Shown piece by piece: positions 43,442 to 52,301 of a DNA stretch of 64,000 bases (position 1 is the stretch's first letter; each line of letters opens with the position of its first letter). The DNA is taken from assembly GCA_964369385.1 (NCBI GenBank), contig CAYJEY010000001.1, forward strand, positions 62,001 to 126,000, given 5' to 3'. The position numbers were made by a program, and so were the translations under genes. This stretch comes from CALVGQ01 sp964369385 (lineage in GTDB: Bacteria > Bacillota_I > Bacilli_A > Erysipelotrichales > Erysipelotrichaceae). The notes below the pieces were generated by a model. The model was not told where the DNA came from. It saw only the letters and a program-made list of their open reading frames with translations, and searched no databases.

Positions 43442-43600
43442 ACCCTAGAGGACACATATGTTTCCTACACTTTGATATAAGGGAGTTCGGATGTTTTAAT
43501 TTCGTGTGAATGCTGGTTACGTATCAGAATCCTAAGACTTTGAACAGAACACCCACCTGATTAATTCGGGAATAATATCAACCTCTAGGGCTTTCTTGTT
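43442..43600 (+). ncRNA. ssrS: 6S-like RNA
   Basis: No protein gene fits this stretch. CCCTAGAGG (43443-43451) and CCTCTAGGG (43582-43590) are perfect inverse copies that close a long RNA, starting 7 bp after a TATACT -10 box (43430-43435). The internal GAACAGAACACCCACCTG resembles the conserved region I remember from Bacillota 6S RNAs, and 6S-1 (bsrA) of Bacillus subtilis also lies directly after aspS. 6S RNA binds housekeeping RNA polymerase by mimicking an open promoter. The span (~155 nt) is a little shorter than usual. Confidence 0.75.
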
Positions 43601-43725
43601 TCATGTTCTTACGTTATGAATGTTATAGGGTAAGTAAGTTTTTAAGTATAATTGATTATAAAAAAGATAAGAACCACTATAAATAAAGTGAAATTGTGTT
43701 ATTTACTTGTTTTTAGTGTTTAAAC

Positions 43726-43754
43726 TTGAAAAAAATATGAATTAAATGTAATAT
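43726..43754 (+). promoter_or_regulatory. Promoter of the YneF-like gene
   Basis: TTGAAA (43726-43731) is followed after 17 bp by TAATAT (43749-43754). The preceding 125 bases after the 6S-like RNA are AT-rich with nothing else recognisable. Confidence 0.6.
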
Positions 43755-43783
43755 ATAGATAGTCAAAGATAGGTGGTGCAAGA

Positions 43784-43993
43784 ATGGACTTTTGGGCAAC
43801 AGTAGGGAGTTTGATTGTTGGATTAATAATCGGTGGTGGATTAGGTTATTATTTTACACGTAAGCAATTTGAAAAACAATTGAAGGAAAATCCGCCAGTT
43901 AGTGAAAAAATGATTCGTGCGATGTTTTTACAGATGGGAAGAAAACCATCTGAAGCGCAAATTCGCCAAATCATGAAATCAATGGGGCAATAA
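43784..43993 (+). CDS. YneF-family small membrane protein (UPF0154)
   Basis: This 69-residue protein has one N-terminal span (TVGSLIVGLIIGGGLGYYF) followed by KQFEKQLKENPPVSEKMIRA and MGRKPSEAQIRQIMKSM, which is the signature of UPF0154/YneF. Such proteins occur widely in Bacillota, including Mollicutes, and their function is unknown. It begins behind AGGTGGTG. A hairpin with a GAAA loop follows the stop. Confidence 0.9.
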   Translation: MDFWATVGSLIVGLIIGGGLGYYFTRKQFEKQLKENPPVSEKMIRAMFLQMGRKPSEAQIRQIMKSMGQ

Positions 43994-43994
43994 A

Positions 43995-44014
43995 GCACAG
44001 GAAACTGTGTTTTT
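43995..44014 (+). terminator. GAAA-loop hairpin after the YneF-like gene
   Basis: GCACAG and CTGTGT (43995-44000 and 44005-44010) enclose a GAAA tetraloop and are followed by TTTTATT. It overlaps the possible GTG start of the next gene and its AGGA ribosome site. Confidence 0.65.
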
Positions 44015-44021
44015 ATTATAT

Positions 44022-44750
44022 ATGAAAAAATTAATATTAAGATTGTTTCTCTTGGTTATTATATTAGGTGTCATTAGTGTTGCCGTACTGTGGTGGTTTG
44101 GATATCAACGCTATCGTGAATCTATTGAAGAAGTCCCTTTAGCGCAAAAGGTAGACGAGATAATTACACAGGAGAATTATGTAAATTACGAAGAAATCAG
44201 TCCGTTTTTTGTAGCTGCAAGTGTTTCCACTGAAGATCAGAGATTTTTTAGTCGAACTGGAATTGATTTTATTGCCTTTGGTAGAGCAATGCTCAACAAC
44301 CTTACACAGTTAAGCTTTGTCGAAGGCGGAAGTACAATAGGGCAACAAACAGTAAAAAATATGTATTATTCGCATAGTGCTTCTGCAACACGAAAAGTTG
44401 CTGAGTTGTATCTTATGCTTGATTTAGAAGAAATGTTAAGTAAAGAAGAAGTCTTTGCACTTTATGCTAATATTATTTATTTTGGTGATGGGTATACAGG
44501 TATTTATGATGCAAGCATGGGGTACTTTGAAAAACTACCTAGTGAATTAACATTAGAGGAGGCTAGTTTATTAGCGGGACTTCCACAATCACCGAGCCGT
44601 TATCAGTTAAGTGATGGAGGAGATTTAGCAGTAGAAAGACATGAAAAAGTACTTCAATCAATGGTGAATGAAGATGTTATTAGCCAAACTCAGGCAGAAC
44701 AAGCACTTGCGTGGTCGCAAGAGAATTATAGTTCTAATAAAGGAGAATGA
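44022..44750 (+). CDS. Monofunctional peptidoglycan transglycosylase (GT51)
   Basis: This single-domain GT51 glycosyltransferase polymerises lipid II into glycan strands. A signal anchor (MKKLILRLFLLVIILGVISV) is followed by VAASVSTEDQRFF with the catalytic Glu, then EGGSTIGQQTVKN, KVAELYLMLDLEEMLSKEEV and YANIIYFGDGYTG. No transpeptidase domain is present. The start is uncertain: ATG 44022 gives 242 residues but has no ribosome site, while GTG 44007 has AGGA four bases upstream inside a hairpin. It overlaps the next gene's ribosome site. Confidence 0.9.
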   Translation: MKKLILRLFLLVIILGVISVAVLWWFGYQRYRESIEEVPLAQKVDEIITQENYVNYEEISPFFVAASVSTEDQRFFSRTGIDFIAFGRAMLNNLTQLSFVEGGSTIGQQTVKNMYYSHSASATRKVAELYLMLDLEEMLSKEEVFALYANIIYFGDGYTGIYDASMGYFEKLPSELTLEEASLLAGLPQSPSRYQLSDGGDLAVERHEKVLQSMVNEDVISQTQAEQALAWSQENYSSNKGE

Positions 44751-44752
44751 GT

Positions 44753-45211
44753 ATGAAAGACAGATACGAGATAATGATTAGTCAACTAGATGCACTTCTT
44801 CAAGGAGAAAAGGACACCATTGCGAATTTAAGTAATGCAAGTGCACTTCTTTTTCACGGTTTAGACCATGTTAATTGGGCAGGGTTTTACTTGTATAAAA
44901 ATGATGAATTAATCCTAGGACCTTTTCAAGGAAAAGTAGCGTGTATGCATATTCCGTTAGATAAAGGTGTTTGTGGTAAAGCTGCGAGTACATTAGAAAC
45001 ACAATGTGTTGAAGATGTTCATGCGTTTCCAGGACACATTGCATGCGATTGTGCAAGTAACTCAGAAATTGTTGTGCCCATTGTTAAGAATGGTGAATTA
45101 TTTGGTGTACTTGATATCGATTCGTATGAGTTTAATAATTTTAATCAAGTGGATGTGATCTATTTAGAAAAATTTGTAGAAGTACTTCAGGGGCATATTT
45201 ATGAAATATAG
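44753..45211 (+). CDS. Free methionine-(R)-sulfoxide reductase (GAF domain)
   Basis: This 152-residue GAF-domain protein reduces free methionine-R-sulfoxide and so repairs oxidised methionine. The family's cysteine set is present in KVACMHIPLDKGVCGKAA and FPGHIACDCASNSE, with VVPIVKNGELFGVLDIDS closing the fold. I chose ATG 44753, seven bases after AGGAG. ATG 44747 overlaps that site. It overlaps the next gene by 11 bp. Confidence 0.9.
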   Translation: MKDRYEIMISQLDALLQGEKDTIANLSNASALLFHGLDHVNWAGFYLYKNDELILGPFQGKVACMHIPLDKGVCGKAASTLETQCVEDVHAFPGHIACDCASNSEIVVPIVKNGELFGVLDIDSYEFNNFNQVDVIYLEKFVEVLQGHIYEI

Positions 45212-46163
45212 ATATGGAATTGTAAGTACGGCATCGATTGTTGAGCGTTTTGTAGAAGGAATTAGGGAGAGTGGTCAAGGAGAAGTTGTAGCAATATGCT
45301 CGCGAAGTATGCAAAGTGCTTCAGTTATGGCGACTCGTTTAAACATTGAGAGTGCGTATGATTCAAGTGATGAAATGTATGCTGATCCAAATATTGATAT
45401 TATTTATATTCCAACAATGAATGCGATGCATGTCGTTGAATGCAAAAAAGCTTTACTTGCAAAGAAACACGTTATAGTGGAAAAACCATTTGGTTTACAT
45501 GCATATGAAGTGCAAGAATGCTTTGATTTAGCACGTAAACAAGGATGTTTTCTAATGGAGGCACAAAAATCCGTATTTCTTCCTACAACGCAAAAAGTCA
45601 AAGAGTTAATCCAGACAGGTGTTATTGGAGAGGTGCAATTTATCGATTTACGTGCAGGGTTCCCTGGAAGATTTGAAGATAATCACTGGATGTATGATGC
45701 TAAGCGAGGTGGAGGCTCATTATATGGTAGTGGTACTTATACGATTGAACTACTTCAGTATTTGTTTGATCAACCAAAAATGGAAATAGAGGGAACATGC
45801 ATCAATCTTCAAAAACAAACAGATGTTATGTGTAATTTTCAACTGATTCTTAATGAAAAAATCTTAGTAACATCTACAATCTCTATGCTTATCCCAATGA
45901 AGAATGAAGCAGTTATTTATGGAGATAAGGGTTGCATAGTTATTCCAAATTATTGGAAATCAAGAGAAGTTCAACTTGAGGTGTACGGGGAATCGACCCA
46001 AATAATGAATTTTGAATTTGGGAGTGAATTTGTATTTGAAATCAATCATATTCATGAATGTATAAAAAATGGACTTATTCAAAGTCCAATTATGCCTCAA
46101 AGTAATACATATGAAACTGCTTTATTAGTTGATCAGTTGTATCAAAAATGGCAGTTGTACTAA
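45201..46163 (+). CDS. Gfo/Idh/MocA-family oxidoreductase
   Basis: This 320-residue NAD(P)-dependent oxidoreductase has an N-terminal Rossmann domain (YGIVSTASIVERFVEGI, with the IDIIYIPTMNAMH segment) and the EKP motif in HVIVEKPFGLHA that carries the catalytic Lys. The alpha/beta domain with GGGSLYGSGTY follows. The family acts on sugars, inositols or dihydrodiols; the substrate here cannot be told. It overlaps the GAF gene and is last before a strong terminator. Confidence 0.88.
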   Translation: MKYRYGIVSTASIVERFVEGIRESGQGEVVAICSRSMQSASVMATRLNIESAYDSSDEMYADPNIDIIYIPTMNAMHVVECKKALLAKKHVIVEKPFGLHAYEVQECFDLARKQGCFLMEAQKSVFLPTTQKVKELIQTGVIGEVQFIDLRAGFPGRFEDNHWMYDAKRGGGSLYGSGTYTIELLQYLFDQPKMEIEGTCINLQKQTDVMCNFQLILNEKILVTSTISMLIPMKNEAVIYGDKGCIVIPNYWKSREVQLEVYGESTQIMNFEFGSEFVFEINHIHECIKNGLIQSPIMPQSNTYETALLVDQLYQKWQLY

Positions 46164-46237
46164 AAAAGCTATCTATTTGAACCGCACCACTAACATTGTA
46201 GACAATGAGTTGGTGCGGTTTTAATATGATAGCTTTT
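46164..46237. terminator. Nested bidirectional terminator between convergent genes
   Basis: An outer stem AAAAGCTATC (46164-46173) / GATAGCTTTT (46228-46237) encloses an inner stem AACCGCACCA (46180-46189) / TGGTGCGGTT (46211-46220), with a third stem ATTGT/ACAAT inside. It fills the whole space between the oxidoreductase and plsY stops. Confidence 0.88.
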
Positions 46238-46846
46238 CTACATCCAAGAAATTTTCTTTTCTTCTTTATTAAGAATGCGTTTGATATTTCCTTTATGACG
46301 GTAAACAACAAATAGCCATAATGCTAAAATACTAAATGTATATTCGATATTAGTATTCATCATATAGCTTGCAATTGCAGAAAGTAAAATCAGCAACATA
46401 CTACTAAGTGAAACCATTTTAGTGATTTTTAAGCAAAGCATGAAGCAGGCAAATGGAATTAGTGCCATTGCGATAAACTGATTTGCGACAACACTCACAG
46501 CGATAATGTAACCAAATGATGTGGCTACTGCTTTACCACCTTTAAAATTAGCGAATATTGGGAAACAATGTCCTAAGCAACATAACATACCAGCCACAAT
46601 TGATGCTTCTGGGATTAACCATTGGCAAACGGCAACTGTAATCAATCCTTTTAAACCATCCATTACAGTGACAATAAAACCTACTTTTGCACCAAGCACA
46701 CGTCCGGCATTTGACCCCCCAAGATTACCAGAACCATGTTGACGCACATCTGTCTTATAAAATAGTTTACCAATCACAAGGGCCCAAGGAATGGAACCAA
46801 ACAAGTAAGCTAAGACAAGAGCTACGATTATTTCTAAATTTAACAT
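46238..46846 (-). CDS. plsY: Acyl-phosphate:glycerol-3-phosphate acyltransferase
   Basis: This 202-residue membrane enzyme makes lysophosphatidic acid, the first step of phospholipid synthesis. YLFGSIPWALVIGK, DVRQHGSGNLGGSNAGRVLG, the GHCFPIFANFKGGKAVATS motif and RHKGNIKRIL are all characteristic PlsY motifs. Five or more spans are visible. AAGGAGA precedes the ATG on its strand. Divergent pairing with parE is common in Bacillota. Confidence 0.96.
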   Translation of the reverse strand: MLNLEIIVALVLAYLFGSIPWALVIGKLFYKTDVRQHGSGNLGGSNAGRVLGAKVGFIVTVMDGLKGLITVAVCQWLIPEASIVAGMLCCLGHCFPIFANFKGGKAVATSFGYIIAVSVVANQFIAMALIPFACFMLCLKITKMVSLSSMLLILLSAIASYMMNTNIEYTFSILALWLFVVYRHKGNIKRILNKEEKKISWM

Positions 46847-46920
46847 TTAAATATCTCCTTAAACATTATTATCTTAGCATAAAGTTGCTTTTTAAACTAG
46901 GAAAAATCAGTTTGTTTTAG

Positions 46921-46926
46921 TATAAT
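46921..46926 (+). promoter_or_regulatory. -10 box of the parE-parC operon
   Basis: TATAAT lies about 40 bp before the short leader frame that precedes parE. No clear -35 box is visible at the normal distance. Confidence 0.55.
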
Positions 46927-46967
46927 AGACAAGGATTGAATAAATCATTAGAATTGAAAGGAGATGA

Positions 46968-46988
46968 ATGGGAAACCTATATTTATGA
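46968..46988 (+). CDS. Six-codon leader peptide overlapping the parE start
   Basis: ATG 46968 has an excellent ribosome site (AAAGGAGATGA, 46957-46967), and the frame encodes MGNLYL before TGA at 46986-46988. That stop overlaps the parE ATG at 46985 as ATGA. parE itself has no ribosome site at a workable distance, so this frame probably serves to bring ribosomes to parE by coupling. Expression is inferred, not shown. Confidence 0.45.
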   Translation: MGNLYL

Positions 46989-48901
46989 CAAAACAATATG
47001 ATCAGTCGAGTATACAGGTATTAGAAGGACTAGAAGCAGTACGTAAACGTCCGGGTATGTATATAGGTTCAACCGACTCTCGTGGGTTACATCACTTAAT
47101 TTGGGAAATCGTAGATAATGCGATTGATGAAGCACTAAATGGACATGGTAATAAAGTAGTGATTACGTTAAAGAAAGACGGCTCATGTGTAGTAGAAGAT
47201 GAAGGGCGAGGAATGCCAGTGGGGATGCATCAAACTGGTGTGTCAGCGTTGGAATTAATATTTACCAAGCTTCATGCAGGAGGAAAGTTTAGTTCAGAAG
47301 GTGGCTATAAAACAGCAGGAGGACTACATGGTGTAGGAGCTTCAGTTGTGAATGCACTAAGTAACTGGGTGGAAGTCACTGTTTGCCGTGAAGGTAAAAT
47401 GTATCGAATGAGATTTGAAGATGGTGGGGAAAAAGTTGGACCACTTGAGGAAATTGGAAAAAGTGCAAAAACAGGAAGTAAAGTACACTTTATGCCAAAT
47501 CCAGAGATATTTTCTACAGTAGAATTTCATGTAGGGCAAGTAGCAGAACGTGCACGTGAAAGCGCATTTCTACTTGAAGGATTAGAAATTCAAGTTATTG
47601 ATGAGCGTCATGATCGCAAAGAGGTATTTCACTATGAAGATGGATTAAAAGCTTTCTTAGAATACTTACATGAAGATCGCACAACTTTGCATGCACCAGT
47701 ACGCTTTGGTGGAGAGAGTCCAGATGGAATTGTTGTGGCATGTGCATTTCAGTATACAGATGACTACCAAGAGAATACATATAGTTTCGTAAACATTGTC
47801 CGCACAAAAGATGGTGGAACACATGAGGTAGGTTTTAAATCTGCTTTTACTAAGTGTTTTAACGAAATTGCCCGCAAATTTGGTCTGTTAAAAGATCGTG
47901 ATAAAAACTTTGAGGGTGGAGATGTACGTGAAGGATTAACTTCAATTATCTCAGTAAGTATTCCAGAACACCTATTACAGTTTGAAGGACAAACGAAAGG
48001 TAAACTAGGAACTGCTGAAGCGAAAGCAGCAGTGGATAGTTTAGTTAGTGAAAAATTATCATTTTTCTTAGAAGAAAATAGAGAACTTACAACTTCACTA
48101 ATTCGTAAGATGCAAAAAGCGTCGCAAGCTCGTGAAGCGGCAAGAAAAGCTCGTGAAGAAGCTCGTAAGGGAAAAAAAGGCTCAAAAAGTGAGAAAGTTC
48201 TATCTGGTAAATTGTCTCCAGCACAATCAAAAGATACAACAAAAAAAGAACTGTTTCTTGTCGAAGGAGATTCAGCCGGAGGAAGTGCAAAGCAGGGGAG
48301 AGACTCACGTTATCAAGCTATCTTACCACTACGAGGTAAAGTGTTAAATACAGAGAAGGCAAATGTTTCTGATATTGAAAAAAATGAAGAATTGAACACA
48401 ATTATCCATGCAGTTGGTGCAGGGGTAGGTGCTACTTTTGATGCTGCTGATAGTAACTATGATAAAGTTATCATCATGACCGATGCGGATACAGATGGAG
48501 CTCATATTCAAGTCTTACTGCTTACATTCTTTTATCGTTACATGCGTCCATTAATTGAGCAGGGGCATGTATATATTGCGCAACCACCTTTATATAAGGT
48601 ATCTAAAGGAAAGGAAGTACACTATGCTTACACAGATGAGGAGCTTCAAGAACTTCGCCAAAAATTAGGAAAAGTAGAGATTCAACGATATAAAGGACTT
48701 GGAGAAATGAATGCAACTCAGTTGTGGGACACTACAATGAATCCACAAACACGTGCCTTGATTCAAGTTGCGATTGAAGATGGTGTACTTGTTGATAAAC
48801 GTGTCTCTGTACTTATGGGAGATAAGGCAAATCTGCGTCGTGAGTGGATTGAAGAAAATGTAGCGTTTACGCTAGAAGATGAATTTAAGGTGGTAGAATA
48901 A
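46985..48901 (+). CDS. parE: DNA topoisomerase IV subunit B
   Basis: This 638-residue ATPase subunit acts with ParC to unlink daughter chromosomes. It shows the GHKL motifs IWEIVDNAIDEAL, VEDEGRGMPVG and GGLHGVGASVVNAL, the transducer QTKGKLGT, and the TOPRIM motifs ELFLVEGDSAGGSA and TDADTDGAH. GKLSPAQSKD favours ParE over GyrB. The ATG at 46985 gives MTKQYDQSSIQVLEGLEAVR; ATG 46964 is also in frame but sits on its own ribosome site. Its stop overlaps the parC start. Confidence 0.93.
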   Translation: MTKQYDQSSIQVLEGLEAVRKRPGMYIGSTDSRGLHHLIWEIVDNAIDEALNGHGNKVVITLKKDGSCVVEDEGRGMPVGMHQTGVSALELIFTKLHAGGKFSSEGGYKTAGGLHGVGASVVNALSNWVEVTVCREGKMYRMRFEDGGEKVGPLEEIGKSAKTGSKVHFMPNPEIFSTVEFHVGQVAERARESAFLLEGLEIQVIDERHDRKEVFHYEDGLKAFLEYLHEDRTTLHAPVRFGGESPDGIVVACAFQYTDDYQENTYSFVNIVRTKDGGTHEVGFKSAFTKCFNEIARKFGLLKDRDKNFEGGDVREGLTSIISVSIPEHLLQFEGQTKGKLGTAEAKAAVDSLVSEKLSFFLEENRELTTSLIRKMQKASQAREAARKAREEARKGKKGSKSEKVLSGKLSPAQSKDTTKKELFLVEGDSAGGSAKQGRDSRYQAILPLRGKVLNTEKANVSDIEKNEELNTIIHAVGAGVGATFDAADSNYDKVIIMTDADTDGAHIQVLLLTFFYRYMRPLIEQGHVYIAQPPLYKVSKGKEVHYAYTDEELQELRQKLGKVEIQRYKGLGEMNATQLWDTTMNPQTRALIQVAIEDGVLVDKRVSVLMGDKANLRREWIEENVAFTLEDEFKVVE

Positions 48902-51435
48902 TGGCTAAAAAGAAAGATGACTGGATAGTTAGTGGTGATATGATTCCGATGACATTGGAATCAATCGTGTCTGATCGTTTTGGACGTTATTCAAAATATA
49001 TTATTCAAGAACGGGCACTTCCAGATGCGCGAGATGGATTAAAACCAGTACAAAGACGAATTTTATATTCGATGTACTACGAAGGAAATGTATTTGAGAA
49101 ACAACACCGTAAGTCGGCAAAAACAGTCGGAAACGTAATTGGTAATTATCATCCTCATGGAGATACAAGTGTATATGATGCAATGGTGCGTATGTCTCAA
49201 GACTGGAAAATGCGTATTCCACTTATTGATATGCATGGAAATAACGGTTCTATTGATGATGATCCAGCTGCAGCAATGCGTTATACTGAAGCACGCCTTG
49301 CTCGTATTACAAGTACTATGATGGAAGATATTGATAAAGATACTGTAATGTTTGCACCAAACTTTGATGATACAGAAGAGGAACCAACGGTACTTCCTGC
49401 GCGATTTGCAACTTTACTTGTGAATGGTGCTACTGGAATTGCATCTGGATATGCAACTAACATTGCACCACATAATATCAATGAAATTGTTGATGCTACA
49501 ATTGAACGTTTGCGCAATCCTTATTCAACACTAGAAGATATCATGACTTATGTTAAGGGCCCGGATTTTCCAACTGGTGGAACTGTCATGGGTATCAATG
49601 GTATTGCCGATGCGTTTAGAACAGGAAAAGGAAAAGTAGTTATTCGTGCGAAATGCGAGATTGAAGATACAAAAACTTGTCGTCAAATTATTATTAGCGA
49701 AATTCCATATGAAGTTGTAAAGTGTAACTTAATTAAAAAAATGGATGATATCCGCTTATCTAAGGATGTTGAAGGAATCATGGATGTGCGTGATGAATCA
49801 GATCGTAATGGACTGCGTATCGTGATTGATGTAAAAAAAGATGTGGATGCACAGTTGATATTGAATTATTTTTATAAAAATACTGATTTACAAATTAATT
49901 ATAATTACAACATGGTAGCAATTGTGGATAAACGTCCAATGCAGCTTGGATTGATTGAGTTATTAGATGCATTTATTGAGCATCGCGTGGATATCATTAC
50001 TCGTCGAAGTAAATATTTATTAGATAAAAAAGAATTACGTTGTCACATTTTAGAAGGTTTGATGAAGGCTGTATCGATTATGGATGAAATTATTTATATT
50101 ATTCGCTCATCAAAAGATAAAGCTGATGCAAAAAAACGATTAGAAGAAGAATTCCAGTTTACTGAAAAACAATCTGAAGCAATTGTAACATTACGTTTAT
50201 ATCGTTTAACATCAACTGACGTAAAGACACTTCGTGACGAATTTGCAACATTAATTAATGAAATGGAAGAATTAAAAATAATTCTAGAAAATGAACAAGT
50301 TTTAAAACATGAGATTATTAAAGAATGTCAGCAAATCAAAGAACAATTTGGACAAGAACGTCGTAGTTTAATTCAAGCAGAAATTGAAGAAGTCGTCGTT
50401 ACAAAGCAACAAATGATTGCGAATGAGCGTGTATATATCACAGTTTCAAAAGATGGATATATTAAACGTGTAAGTCCTCGCTCTTACCAAGCAAGTGATA
50501 AAAGTAATACAGGACTAAAAGAGGGAGATTCTCTGATTGGTAGCCTGGAAGTAGATACACTTGATACGCTCTTGTTGTTTACTAATCTTGGTAACTATGC
50601 TTATTTACCAGTTTATGAAATCAACGAAGGCAAATGGAAAGATGTTGGAGATCACTTAAATAATCATGTAAAATGTGCTCCAGATGAGCGTGTTATTAAT
50701 GCGGTTGTTGTAAAACAATTTGAAACGGATGCGTGGATTGTAACGATATCTGCACAAGGTCAAATTAAAAAGACTCATATGAAATCATGGGTTGTGCAAC
50801 GAAACAACAAATTAATGACGGCAATGAAATTGAAGTCGAATGATGAAGTTGTAAAAGCATTTGTAACATATCGTAATCAAGAAGTTGTTTTAGTTAGTCA
50901 AAATGGTTATTGTACACGTTATAACTTAAAACTTGTCCCAACAACGAATACAAAAGGGCAAGGAGTTAAAGCGATGAACATTGCTAAAGATGATCGATTA
51001 GCTAGTGCGTGCGTTTTAGATAATGAAAAAAATGCAATTGTATTACTTGATCAACGAGCAAATATGAAACGCATCAAGGTACAAGATATCAATGTCACTT
51101 CACGTCCTGTTAAAGGAGAGATGCTTTGTAAGAAAATCAAAAGTAATCCATATGTGATTCAAGAAGTGAGAAATGTATCTGTATATGATATTTTGACTTT
51201 ACAAAATGATCAAGTTCATAGTGTTGTCGCAAAAGAAATCCCGTTAATGAATAAAGAGGCAACATTTGCATCTCCAATTAAAATTACAAGTCCTTGGTTC
51301 TTTGTGAAGGAGATTGAAATTGTTCGATTTGTAGAGATGATTCAAGAAACGGATGAATCTGTTGAGCTTGAACTTAATGATGAACAAGCTCATGGTGATT
51401 TTGAATTTGTCAATTTGTTTGATAACCAAGAATAG
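48901..51435 (+). CDS. parC: DNA topoisomerase IV subunit A
   Basis: This 844-residue cleavage subunit has the winged-helix domain with the active-site Tyr128 in AAMRYTEARLA, preceded by GNYHPHGDTSVYDAMVRMSQDW, where quinolone-resistance changes are usually found. The tower and coiled-coil dimer gate follow. The C-terminal beta-pinwheel has repeated blade motifs such as YITVSKDGYIKRV and VVLVSQNGYCTRYN. Direct pairing with parE and the non-canonical GyrA box make ParC the better call than GyrA. Confidence 0.94.
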   Translation: MAKKKDDWIVSGDMIPMTLESIVSDRFGRYSKYIIQERALPDARDGLKPVQRRILYSMYYEGNVFEKQHRKSAKTVGNVIGNYHPHGDTSVYDAMVRMSQDWKMRIPLIDMHGNNGSIDDDPAAAMRYTEARLARITSTMMEDIDKDTVMFAPNFDDTEEEPTVLPARFATLLVNGATGIASGYATNIAPHNINEIVDATIERLRNPYSTLEDIMTYVKGPDFPTGGTVMGINGIADAFRTGKGKVVIRAKCEIEDTKTCRQIIISEIPYEVVKCNLIKKMDDIRLSKDVEGIMDVRDESDRNGLRIVIDVKKDVDAQLILNYFYKNTDLQINYNYNMVAIVDKRPMQLGLIELLDAFIEHRVDIITRRSKYLLDKKELRCHILEGLMKAVSIMDEIIYIIRSSKDKADAKKRLEEEFQFTEKQSEAIVTLRLYRLTSTDVKTLRDEFATLINEMEELKIILENEQVLKHEIIKECQQIKEQFGQERRSLIQAEIEEVVVTKQQMIANERVYITVSKDGYIKRVSPRSYQASDKSNTGLKEGDSLIGSLEVDTLDTLLLFTNLGNYAYLPVYEINEGKWKDVGDHLNNHVKCAPDERVINAVVVKQFETDAWIVTISAQGQIKKTHMKSWVVQRNNKLMTAMKLKSNDEVVKAFVTYRNQEVVLVSQNGYCTRYNLKLVPTTNTKGQGVKAMNIAKDDRLASACVLDNEKNAIVLLDQRANMKRIKVQDINVTSRPVKGEMLCKKIKSNPYVIQEVRNVSVYDILTLQNDQVHSVVAKEIPLMNKEATFASPIKITSPWFFVKEIEIVRFVEMIQETDESVELELNDEQAHGDFEFVNLFDNQE

Positions 51436-51438
51436 ATG

Positions 51439-52131
51439 TTAAGAGTCTTTTTTGAATGCTTTTAGGAGCTTCACAAAGGCTCTTTTTTCAATTCTAGAAA
51501 CATAAGAGCGAGAAATGTTTTCTTCTTTTGCGATTTGTTTTTGGGTTTTTTCAGGTTGATTGAATAAACCATAGCGATCAATAATAATTCGTTTTTCTTT
51601 TTCGCTAAGTTGATTTAAATATTGAAGTAGTTTTCTTTTATTGTCATTAAGCTGCATCATAGTAAGTGGGTCATCGAGACGTTCATCTTTGATGACATCA
51701 ATAAGTTGAATAGAGTCTCCATCTTTATCGTATCCGATAGGATCATCAAAAGAGAGTGTTGAGGGATTTTTTTTGATTTGGCGCATGTACATTAAGATTT
51801 CATTTTCAATACATTTTGAGGCATAAGTTGTTAAACGATGCCCTTTGGTATAATCGAATGAATCAATTGCCTTAATTAATCCAATAATTCCGGTGCTTAT
51901 ATAATCTTCAAAGTTATCGGAGTTTAAATCAAATTTCTTAGCAATGTGTACGACGAGTCTTTGGTTATGTTCAATCAGTTTGTTTCGAGCATTTTCATTT
52001 CCTTTACCCATTTGAATAAGATATTCAAGTTCTTGGGATTTATTTAATGGTTTAGGATATGCAGTTGAATGAATATAGCCTATAAAAAAAGGAAAAAACT
52101 GTTGTAAGATTAACCATACTTGATTCCACAT
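51439..52131 (-). CDS. sigK: RNA polymerase sigma factor, SigK type
   Basis: This 230-residue sigma-70-family protein matches the late mother-cell sporulation factor. A hydrophobic N-terminus (WNQVWLILQQFFPFFIGYI) resembles the membrane-bound pro-sequence removed in pro-sigma-K. NARNKLIEHNQRLVVHIAKKF, TGIIGLIKAIDSF and CIENEILMYMRQIKK are region 2. The region 4 helix-turn-helix is KTQKQIAKEENISRSYVSRIEKRA. The gene is continuous, with no intervening element. ATG 52131 follows AGGTGAT on its strand. It converges on parC. Confidence 0.9.
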   Translation of the reverse strand: MWNQVWLILQQFFPFFIGYIHSTAYPKPLNKSQELEYLIQMGKGNENARNKLIEHNQRLVVHIAKKFDLNSDNFEDYISTGIIGLIKAIDSFDYTKGHRLTTYASKCIENEILMYMRQIKKNPSTLSFDDPIGYDKDGDSIQLIDVIKDERLDDPLTMMQLNDNKRKLLQYLNQLSEKEKRIIIDRYGLFNQPEKTQKQIAKEENISRSYVSRIEKRAFVKLLKAFKKDS

Positions 52132-52301
52132 AATTATCACCTACAATAATTTATGGTAATTAATCATTTATTATGCCTAATTTGTTGAAATTTGTAATAA
52201 AAAATTTGTATTATTCAATATCAAAAATTGTGGAGCACTTAAAAGGAAGTTTTTAAAATACTAATATATACTTAAGGTATAACGTAAAGGAGCAAGATTT
52301 T

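Noticed and set aside
46164..46237. Nested hairpins between the oxidoreductase gene and plsY as a small RNA
   Set aside because: The structure is fully explained as a bidirectional terminator between two convergent stop codons.
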